Assembly (NCBI GenBank): GCA_021827255.1
Contig: JAKAWO010000058.1
Coordinates: 1 to 12,118 of the forward strand
Length of the DNA: 12,118 nucleotides
DNA from: Acidobacteriota bacterium
GTDB lineage: Bacteria > Acidobacteriota > Terriglobia > UBA7540
Direction of reading: 5' to 3'
Below the pieces are notes generated by a model that worked only from the letters and a program-made list of their open reading frames with translations, had not been told where the DNA came from and ran no database searches. Within the stretch, counting starts at the first letter, position 1, and each line of letters begins with the position of its first letter. The position numbers were made by a program, and so were the translations under genes. This document shows positions 5,975 through 12,118 of this stretch, one piece after another.

Positions 5975-7291
5975 ATGCAAAATCCATCCCGAACCTCCTC
6001 TCCTTTAAGATTTAGGTGTACCTCGGTCCGCCGGAGCGTGTGGGCGACCCTCGTGGCACTGGCCCTCGCCAGCCCGCTGGGCGCCGGGCAGAATTCGCCG
6101 GCGGCTGTCAGCATCACTCTCCACCAGGCCATCCAGCTTGCTCTCCAGCACAATCAAACCTTGAAAGCCGCACAGACAGGAATCCAGGAGAGCCAAGCGG
6201 ATCAAATCACCGCCTCCTTGCGCCCGAATCCGGTGTTTACTTACGACGACTTGTTCGTTCCCATTGTGCCCAGCCAGTTCAACGGGACCAATCTGAACAA
6301 CATCACCGAGTTCGACGTCGGGGCCAGCTACACCTTCGAGCGCGGACACAAGCGGCAGGCGCGCATGAAGGCGGCGCGCGACCAAACCACCGTCACCCGC
6401 TCGCTCGTGAACAATGACGCGCGCGCCCTGACCTATGACGTGGCGCAGCAGTTCGTCAGCGCCCTGCTAGCCAAGTCCAATCTCCAATTTGCCCAGCGCG
6501 ACCTCGCCAGCTTTCAGAAAACCGTGAACTTGAGCGAGGCGCAATACAAAGCCGGCGCCATCAGCGAAGGGGATCTGCTCAAGATCAAGCTGCAACGGCT
6601 TCAGTTCCAGACGGACGTTTCCCAGGCCCGACTCGCCCTGGCTCAGGCGCTGGCGGGGCTGCGGCAGTTGGTGGGGTTCGACTCTGTGCCTTCGAACTAC
6701 GGCGTCATTGGACACCTGGCTTACCAGCCTCTCCACGGCAATCGGGAGGACTTCGAGTCTCTGGCGTTGAAGACGCGGCCGGATCTCGCGGCGGCCAAGC
6801 AGGGCGTCCTCGCCGCACAGAGCAATTACGGACTGCAGAAGGCGAACGGCAAGCGAGATATTACGACCAGCCTTTATTACACGCACGTTTCGGCCATCAA
6901 CAGCGCCAGCTTCATCTTCAATATGCAAATTCCCATCTTCGACCGCAACCAGGGCAACATCGCGCTCGCGCATTACGGCGTGACGCAATCGCAGGAAAAC
7001 GAGGCGGCAGTCGAGCAAGCCGTGCTGACCGACGTGACCTCCGCTTACCAAGCGGTTCAGACGAACGCCAAGATTGTCCGGCTTTATGACTCCGGCTATC
7101 TCCGTCAGGCCAAAGACTCGCTCGAGATCAGCCAGTACGCTTACCAGCGCGGCGCCGTGAGCCTGCTCAACTTTCTCGACGCCGAACGCAGTTATCGCTC
7201 CACCGAGCTCGCTTACCGCCAGTCGCTGGCGAATTACATGCTGTCCCTCGAGCAATTACGAGAAGCCGTAGGGACGAGGACACTGCCATGA
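5975..7291 (+). CDS. TolC-family outer-membrane factor of a heavy-metal RND system (CzcC/CusC type)
   Basis: This is the outer-membrane channel of the tripartite efflux complex, which exports substrate handed over by the RND pump. Residues 12-38 form a signal peptide: a basic stretch, then a hydrophobic core, with cleavage likely near GAG-QN at 36-40. The mature part has the two tandem OEP halves. The matching alpha-barrel motifs are YKAGAISEGDLLKIKLQ (191-207) and YQRGAVSLLNFLDAERSY (390-407). The second beta-region shows NMQIPIFDRNQGN (316-328), a CzcC/CusC-type signature. The length of 438 is normal. There is no N-terminal lipobox cysteine (the only one, Cys15, precedes the hydrophobic core), unlike lipoprotein members such as CusC. 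The ATG at 5975 lies directly before the signal peptide, with only a weak ribosome binding site. The stop overlaps the start of the adaptor gene by 4 nt (ATGA), which indicates translational coupling. Confidence 0.95.
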   Translation: MQNPSRTSSPLRFRCTSVRRSVWATLVALALASPLGAGQNSPAAVSITLHQAIQLALQHNQTLKAAQTGIQESQADQITASLRPNPVFTYDDLFVPIVPSQFNGTNLNNITEFDVGASYTFERGHKRQARMKAARDQTTVTRSLVNNDARALTYDVAQQFVSALLAKSNLQFAQRDLASFQKTVNLSEAQYKAGAISEGDLLKIKLQRLQFQTDVSQARLALAQALAGLRQLVGFDSVPSNYGVIGHLAYQPLHGNREDFESLALKTRPDLAAAKQGVLAAQSNYGLQKANGKRDITTSLYYTHVSAINSASFIFNMQIPIFDRNQGNIALAHYGVTQSQENEAAVEQAVLTDVTSAYQAVQTNAKIVRLYDSGYLRQAKDSLEISQYAYQRGAVSLLNFLDAERSYRSTELAYRQSLANYMLSLEQLREAVGTRTLP

Positions 7292-8517
7292 TTCAAAATT
7301 TCAATACGGCCCATTCAGTTCCAGAATTGGCGCCCGCCCGCCGGCCCAGAAGCCACAGGAGCGCCAGTCGGGCCCTTGGCGCCCTGGCGTCTCTTCTGGT
7401 GACGCTCGCGTTCACGAGCTGCAGCCGGCAGGCGACCGACGGCGCCTCCTCCTCTTACGGGACCAACCCCATCGTCTCGATGCAGCCTCACTTGTTCACC
7501 GTGCCTGAGAATCAAATGGGGCATGTGCAAGTCGTCCCGGTGAAAGCGACGGACCTGCCGCAGGTGCTGCGGCTGCCGGGCTCGGTCACCTACAACGCTT
7601 TTGAGACCACGCCCGTCATCACGCAGGTGGGCGGGCCGGTCTCGGGCGTTCTGGTTGTCCCGGGCCAATTTGTCCGCGCCGGCCAGCCGTTGTGCTACGT
7701 CAGCAGCCCCGAGTTTTCCCAACTGCGCGCGACGTACCTGAAGGCGCGGGACGCTTACGCGCTGGCGCAGGAGAACTATGCCCGCACCAAGGACCTTTAC
7801 GCCCATCACGCCGTCGCCCAAGTGGACTTCCTCAACACCCAGTCCGCCCGCAACCAGGCTTTGGCTGACCTCCAGGCGGCGCGGCAGTCCCTCACGGTCC
7901 TCGGCGTGAAGGATCCCGACAGCTTGCAGCAGGCGGCCGCCTCGCCGGAGATCCCGGTGCTGGCGCCCGTGGGCGGCGAGGTCGTCGAGCGGCTCGTCGC
8001 GCCCGGACAGGTGGTGCAGGCGGGTTTAACGCAAGCGTTCACGATTTCGAACATGAGCAGCGTCTGGGTTCTGATCAACGTCTTCCAGCAAAACCTTGGC
8101 GCGATTCACCTGGGTGATCCTGTGACCATTGAGACGGACGCTTATCCGGAAAAATTCCACGGCCTCATTTCTTACATCGCGCCCGCGCTCGACCCCACGA
8201 CCCGCACGCTCCAAGTGCGCGTCGTGACGGACAATCCAGGGCTGAAGCTGAAGAAGGACATGTACGTCACCGCCATCGTTCGGGCTGGAACCATTCAGAA
8301 TGCGCTGACGGTTCCGGACGCGGCCGTGCTGCGGAACAGCGAGAATCAGCCGTTCGTCTATGTCGAGCAGGGCGCCCGTCAGTTTGGCGAGCGCCTGGTT
8401 TCCATCGGCGCGAGCGAGCAGGGCAGGACGCAGATTCTTTCCGGCCTCCAGCCCGGCGAGCGGGTGGTGGGAAATGGCGCGTTATTCTTGCAATTCGCGA
8501 ATTCGCGTCAGCGCTAG
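7288..8517 (+). CDS. RND efflux periplasmic adaptor (CzcB/CusB, membrane fusion protein)
   Basis: This periplasmic adaptor links the RND pump to the outer-membrane channel. Residues 29-45 are a signal sequence ending AFTSC, a slightly irregular lipobox with Cys45 as the likely lipidated residue, so it is probably an inner-membrane lipoprotein. The two lipoyl half-motifs are at 113-141 (GGPVSGVLVVPGQFVRAGQP) and 224-255 (VLAPVGGEVVERLVAPGQVV). They flank an alpha-hairpin at about 145-206 rich in Ala/Gln/Leu. The beta-barrel follows at about 258-330 (INVFQQNLGAIHLGDPV), then the membrane-proximal domain to the end (SGLQPGERVVGNGALFL). The N-terminal region 61-80 carries M65, H68, M77 and H79, which could bind metal, but no dedicated metal-binding domain is present. 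The ATG at 7288 overlaps the preceding stop, and GAGG lies at 7276-7279. The length of 409 is typical. Members of this family exporting other substrates look similar; the neighbouring pump makes metal most likely. Confidence 0.95.
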   Translation: MIQNFNTAHSVPELAPARRPRSHRSASRALGALASLLVTLAFTSCSRQATDGASSSYGTNPIVSMQPHLFTVPENQMGHVQVVPVKATDLPQVLRLPGSVTYNAFETTPVITQVGGPVSGVLVVPGQFVRAGQPLCYVSSPEFSQLRATYLKARDAYALAQENYARTKDLYAHHAVAQVDFLNTQSARNQALADLQAARQSLTVLGVKDPDSLQQAAASPEIPVLAPVGGEVVERLVAPGQVVQAGLTQAFTISNMSSVWVLINVFQQNLGAIHLGDPVTIETDAYPEKFHGLISYIAPALDPTTRTLQVRVVTDNPGLKLKKDMYVTAIVRAGTIQNALTVPDAAVLRNSENQPFVYVEQGARQFGERLVSIGASEQGRTQILSGLQPGERVVGNGALFLQFANSRQR

Positions 8518-8523
8518 CCCGGC

Positions 8524-8549
8524 ACGGCCTAGCGCGCGGGTAGGCCCGT
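8524..8549 (+). promoter_or_regulatory. Intercistronic hairpin between adaptor and pump genes
   Basis: ACGGCCTA (8524-8531) pairs with TAGGCCCGT (8541-8549) as an 8 bp stem with one bulged C and a nine-base GC-rich loop, starting 7 nt after the adaptor stop. No T-run follows. It lies in the only gap of the C-B-A genes and could tune pump expression relative to the adaptor. Confidence 0.4.
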
Positions 8550-8601
8550 CATGCGGCGGCTGCCAACCTATGGCTGAAAAGCGAATCCCCGAGGGCCTCT
8601 T

Positions 8602-11600
8602 ATGATTCATCGCATCGTTCAATTCGCCCTGCGCCAGCGGTTCTTAATTCTCATGCTGACCGCGTTCATGGTGGTGGGCGGGATCATTTCCTTCAAAAGA
8701 ATGCCGGTGGACGCTTATCCCGACCTCTCGCCGCCGATGGTGGAAATCATCACGCAGTGGCCGGGCCACGCGGCGGAGGAGATCGAGCGCCTGGTCACCA
8801 TTCCGCTTGAGATTGCCATGAACGGCACGCCGCACTTGGTGGTGACGCGATCCATCTCGCTCTACGGCCTATCCGACATCATCATGACATTTCGCGGAGG
8901 AACGGACATCTATTTCGCCCGCGACGTGGTCTTTCGCCGCCTGTCGGAGGCGACGCTGCCCGCCGGCGTCACGCCCACCATGGCGCCCAATTCGAGCCCG
9001 AGCGGGCTCATTTACCGTTACGTCATTCAAAGCCCCGACCACACCCCGCAGCAGTTGAAGACCATCGAGGACTGGGTGCTCGAGCGCGCCTACAAGTCCA
9101 TTCCGGGCGTCGCGGACGACTCCGGCTTTGGCGGAACCGTGATGCAGTATCAGGTCCTGCTCGATCCGACGCGCCTGTACGCCTACCACCTGACCGTGCC
9201 GCAGGTGATTCAGGCGCTCGCCGCCAACAACGCCAATACCGGCGGCGGATTCTATTCGCAAGGCGGACAGTTTTATTACGTGCGCGGCATCGGCTTGGTC
9301 CACACGCTTCAGGACATCCGCGACATTGTCGTCGCCAGCCAGCACGGAGCGCCGGTGCGCGTCAGCGACATCGGCAAAGTCGTGATCGGCCACGCTCCGC
9401 GCCTCGGTGAGTTCGGCTACATGAAGCAGAACGACGCGGTCGAAGGGGTGATCTTTTTGCGCCGCGGCGACCAGACGCAAACCGTCCTCAAGGCCGTCGA
9501 GAAGGAAACGTCACACTTGAATCGCAGTGTCTTGCCGCCCGACGTCAAAGTTGTCCCCTTCTACGACCGCACCGACCTCGTGAAGTTGACCACCAAAACC
9601 GTGGAGGGCAACCTCCTGCGCGGCATGATCCTGGTCCTCATCGTGCTGATCTTTTTCCTGGTCAGCGTGCGCGCCGCCGTCATCACGGCGCTCACCATTC
9701 CGCTGGCGCTGCTGTTTTCCTTCACGCTGCTCCACCTGAAAGGCGTTTCCGCCAATCTGCTCTCCATTGGCGCGATTGACTTCGGCATCATCATTGACGG
9801 CACCGTGGTGATGATCGAGAACATCTACCGCGAGCTCGGCCTGCGGCACGGCCAGGACTACAAGCTGTTCGACGTGATTGTCGCCGCCGCCCACGACGTG
9901 GACCGTCCCATTTTCTATTCCATTGCCGTCATCATCTCCGGCTATCTGCCGATCTACGCGCTTTCAGGCCCCTCCGGCAAGCTGTTCCATCCTATGGCGG
10001 ATACGATGGTTTTCGCGCTGATCGGCGCGCTGATCCTCACGCTGACGCTCGTCCCGGTGCTGGCCTCCTACTGGCTGAAGCACGTTCACGAGCGCGTCAA
10101 CCGGCCCTATGAGTGGGCCAGAAAAGTTTACGCCCGCCAGCTCGAATGGTGCCTCGACCATCACAAAACGACCGTTCTGGCGGTCGCGGCGATTTTCGGC
10201 TCGACGCTGCTGCTCGCTCCAACGATTGGCGGCGAATTCATGCCGCACCTGGACGAAGGCGCGCTCTGGGTCCGCGCGACGATGCCCTACACGATTTCCT
10301 GGCGCGCCGCGGCCCAGATCGCCCCGCAAATCCGCCAAATTCTCATGTCGTACCCGCAGGTGACGATTGTCGGCTCGGAACTTGCCCGCCCGGACGACGG
10401 CACCGACCCCACCGGTTTCTTCAATTGCGAGTTTTACGTCGGTCTCCGTCCTTACAGCGACCAAACCTGGAAGGACGGCAAGATTCGCACCAAGAAAGAA
10501 TTGACCGCTGCCATCCGCAAGCGGCTAGCTCAGTTCCCTGGCATCATCTTCAATTTTACTCAACCGGCCGAAGACGCCGTGGATGAAGCGCTCACTGGCC
10601 TCAAGAGCGCCCTGGCGGTGAAGGTCTATGGTCCGGACCTGAATGAGCTCCAAAACCTAGCCGTTCAGGTGAAGCAGACCCTCACTCACGTGCGCGGCTT
10701 CACAGAAATGACGGTCGTTCGCGAGCTCGGTCAGCCCAGCCTCGTCGTCAAAGTGGATCGAAACAAGATCGCGCGCTACGGCATCAACGTTTCCGACGTC
10801 GAAACCGTCGTCCAAGCAGCCATCGGCGGCCAAGCCGCCACGCAGGTCATCCAGGGCGAAAAGCTGTTCGACCTCGTCGTGCGCATGGAGCCGCAGTTCC
10901 GCCAGAGTCCACAGGCGATCGGCAACCTGCTGGTGGGGACGCCCGACGGCCAGCAGATTCCGCTCAAGCAACTGGCGGACATTAGGGTCGAGAACGGCGC
11001 GTCCTTCATCTACCGCGAAAACAATTCCCGCTACATTGGCGTCCAATACAGCATCGTCGGCCGCGACCTGGCGGGCGCCGTGAACGCCGGCAAGGCGGCC
11101 GTCGCCAAGTCGGTTCATCCCCCGCCAGGCTATTGGATGACCTGGGGCGGCGAGTATAGCGAGTATGTTGCGGCCCGCAAGCAGCTTTCCATCATCGGGC
11201 CATTGGCCGTCTTCCTGATCTTCCTCATCCTTTTCGCCCTTTACGGCAACTTCAAGTTCCCCATCTTCATCGCCTTCGGCGTCGTGCTGAGCGGCCCGGT
11301 AGGAGCGTTGATCGCCCTCAAGCTCACCGGCACGCCGTTCAGCGTTTCTTCCGTCCTGGGATTTCTCGCCCTCATGGGCGTCTCCACGGAAATCGCCGTC
11401 GTGCTGGTCTCCTACATCAACAAGTTGCGGCTGGAGGGCAAAGACATTCGCACCGCCACGCGAGAAGCCGCCCTGCTCCGACTGCGACCCATCATGATGA
11501 CCGCGCTCGTGGCTTGCCTGGGCCTGTTGCCCGCCGCTACGTCCTACGGCATCGGCTCCGATACGCAACGGCCTTTCGCCATCGTCATTGTCTCCGGAAT

Positions 11601-11685
11601 GCTTTCCATGCTCATCCTCGGCGTTTTCCTCAATCCCGTCCTCTATGAGATAGCGGCCCGCGAAGGCGACGTTCTCCAGGTTTAG
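8602..11685 (+). CDS. czcA: Heavy-metal efflux RND pump, CzcA/CusA family
   Basis: This proton-driven inner-membrane pump exports metal cations with the adaptor and outer-membrane factor encoded just upstream. The 1027-residue protein has the full RND layout: TM1 at about 12-31, a large periplasmic porter loop, TM2-TM6 at about 338-490, TM7 at about 522-541, a second porter loop, and TM8-TM12 at about 864-1014. In TM4 the motif DFGIIIDGTVVMIEN (393-407) retains Asp393, Asp399 and Glu406, matching the proton-relay acids of CzcA. CusA-type Cu/Ag pumps have a different motif (GxxxDAAxxxxEN), so a divalent cation such as Zn, Co, Cd or Ni is favoured. Thr401 replaces the usual Ala of the DGA motif. 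The segment FTQPAEDAVDEALTG (652-666) differs from both CzcA and CusA as I recall them, so the substrate stays open. The ATG at 8602 has GAGGG 6 nt upstream. The gene is intact at both ends. Confidence 0.97.
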   Translation: MIHRIVQFALRQRFLILMLTAFMVVGGIISFKRMPVDAYPDLSPPMVEIITQWPGHAAEEIERLVTIPLEIAMNGTPHLVVTRSISLYGLSDIIMTFRGGTDIYFARDVVFRRLSEATLPAGVTPTMAPNSSPSGLIYRYVIQSPDHTPQQLKTIEDWVLERAYKSIPGVADDSGFGGTVMQYQVLLDPTRLYAYHLTVPQVIQALAANNANTGGGFYSQGGQFYYVRGIGLVHTLQDIRDIVVASQHGAPVRVSDIGKVVIGHAPRLGEFGYMKQNDAVEGVIFLRRGDQTQTVLKAVEKETSHLNRSVLPPDVKVVPFYDRTDLVKLTTKTVEGNLLRGMILVLIVLIFFLVSVRAAVITALTIPLALLFSFTLLHLKGVSANLLSIGAIDFGIIIDGTVVMIENIYRELGLRHGQDYKLFDVIVAAAHDVDRPIFYSIAVIISGYLPIYALSGPSGKLFHPMADTMVFALIGALILTLTLVPVLASYWLKHVHERVNRPYEWARKVYARQLEWCLDHHKTTVLAVAAIFGSTLLLAPTIGGEFMPHLDEGALWVRATMPYTISWRAAAQIAPQIRQILMSYPQVTIVGSELARPDDGTDPTGFFNCEFYVGLRPYSDQTWKDGKIRTKKELTAAIRKRLAQFPGIIFNFTQPAEDAVDEALTGLKSALAVKVYGPDLNELQNLAVQVKQTLTHVRGFTEMTVVRELGQPSLVVKVDRNKIARYGINVSDVETVVQAAIGGQAATQVIQGEKLFDLVVRMEPQFRQSPQAIGNLLVGTPDGQQIPLKQLADIRVENGASFIYRENNSRYIGVQYSIVGRDLAGAVNAGKAAVAKSVHPPPGYWMTWGGEYSEYVAARKQLSIIGPLAVFLIFLILFALYGNFKFPIFIAFGVVLSGPVGALIALKLTGTPFSVSSVLGFLALMGVSTEIAVVLVSYINKLRLEGKDIRTATREAALLRLRPIMMTALVACLGLLPAATSYGIGSDTQRPFAIVIVSGMLSMLILGVFLNPVLYEIAAREGDVLQV

Positions 11686-11766
11686 CACCTTGAGACGCCC
11701 CAATCTCCGAAACTCGTTCGTTGACGCCTGGAACTGGGCAACGGCTCGTGTTCGGGGGCCCCGGCT

Positions 11767-11805
11767 GATGCCCTCAGTTACCTGCGCCTCTGAGCGGGGG
11801 GCATC
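11767..11805. terminator. Weak terminator-like dyad after the efflux operon
   Basis: GATGCCC (11767-11773) and GGGCATC (11799-11805) are perfect complements, with a possible inner CTCAG/CTGAG pairing (11773-11777 with 11790-11794). It lies in the 149 bp between the pump gene and the convergent right-edge ORF, where a terminator is expected. No T-run is present on either side, so the call is tentative. The rest of this gap shows nothing recognisable. Confidence 0.3.
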
Positions 11806-11834
11806 TGAGGCCTGGAAGGCAGACGGACGCTTAC

Positions 11835-12118
11835 TCAAGAAGCAGCATTGGCGGAAGGCAATAGTCCCGCTTCCTGCAGAATGTCGTACACCTTGCCTAT
11901 AAGGTGTTTGTCGAACTTGGACTTTTTTATTTCGCAAACTGTGTCCACAACGCTTTCCTTCGATGGCCGCTGCTTGTGCCATTGAAGGGATGACGTGTGA
12001 ATGTAATGGATAGTCGAAACAAGCTCCATCTCCTTTGGCGACAGCTCTGAAAAGGTTTTAGCGACATTGTCCAGCTTCGATTTGTGCTCGGCCAGTCCGT
12101 GAGAGTGTTGGTTCAAAA
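11835..12118 (-). CDS. Hypothetical protein, C-terminal part, truncated by the window edge
   Basis: About 93 codons of an ORF read leftwards into the window and end at a TGA at 11835-11837. The frame is still open at the right edge; the only in-window candidate start near it is a TTG at 12114-12116, so the gene most likely begins beyond the window. I do not recognise it. The visible part is hydrophilic and mostly helical: a segment ELSPKEMELVSTIHYIH followed by a Lys-rich stretch, then KFDKHLIGKVYDILQEAGLL at the C-terminus. The pattern suggests a small helical or winged-helix domain, and it loosely recalls the tails of SocA/DUF4065-type proteins, which is only an impression. GC content over 11881-12118 is about 47% by hand count, well below the efflux operon (73% for 11041-11100), consistent with recent acquisition. 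It converges on the pump gene. Confidence 0.55.
   Translation of the reverse strand, partial: LNQHSHGLAEHKSKLDNVAKTFSELSPKEMELVSTIHYIHTSSLQWHKQRPSKESVVDTVCEIKKSKFDKHLIGKVYDILQEAGLLPSANAAS

Noticed and set aside
10657..11982. Long reverse-strand ORF of 441 codons opposite the pump gene
   Set aside because: It is antisense to a certain RND gene, has a low-complexity charged composition and matches no family; it is a shadow of high third-position GC.
1..12118. tRNA, rRNA, CRISPR array, transposase or phage genes
   Set aside because: No cloverleaf, regularly spaced repeats, terminal inverted repeats or transposase/integrase motifs were seen on either strand.

Overview
This is a GC-rich, coding-dense bacterial chromosome window. 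It comes from a Gram-negative (diderm) organism, because it encodes two lipid A enzymes and a three-part efflux system that spans both membranes. Base composition, alternative GTG/TTG starts and the general look of the proteins would fit Acidobacteriota. That placement is an impression from memory of such proteins, not something the sequence proves.

Layout, left to right. (1) 56-517 (+): nrdR, the zinc-ribbon/ATP-cone repressor of ribonucleotide reductase genes. (2) 585-1655 (-): a GNAT acyltransferase with a degenerate N-terminal half and an intact C-terminal half, convergent with nrdR. (3) 1861-2808 (+): a membrane-anchored alpha/beta hydrolase, divergent from the GNAT gene across a roughly 200 bp region holding a candidate promoter and a leader hairpin. 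(4) 2998-3981 (+): an LpxL/HtrB-type lipid A acyltransferase. (5) 4238-5248 (+): lpxD, whose start is fixed by a near-consensus ribosome binding site. (6) 5526-11685 (+): a heavy-metal efflux operon, made of a small His-rich/CPIC protein resembling DUF2946, a TolC-type outer-membrane factor, a periplasmic adaptor lipoprotein and a 1027-residue CzcA/CusA-type RND pump. (7) 11835-12118 (-): the C-terminal part of an unrecognised ORF in visibly AT-richer DNA, cut by the window edge.

The genes fall into two working groups. LpxD (early N-acylation) and the LpxL-like enzyme (late secondary acylation) serve outer-membrane lipid A synthesis. The efflux operon forms a CBA complex: the RND pump in the inner membrane, the adaptor in the periplasm and the outer-membrane channel. 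Its TM4 motif keeps the three acidic residues of CzcA, which points to divalent cations rather than Cu/Ag. The small CPIC protein is probably an accessory metal-binding factor. The outer-membrane factor and adaptor genes overlap by 4 nt. The adaptor-pump gap (84 bp) and the small gene-outer-membrane factor gap (95 bp) each contain a hairpin.

I found no tRNA, rRNA, CRISPR array, insertion sequence or phage module. I see no clearly new multi-gene system. The points most worth a second look are the small CPIC protein tied to the efflux operon, the dyad upstream of that operon with no regulator gene nearby, the intercistronic hairpins, and the low-GC ORF at the right edge.
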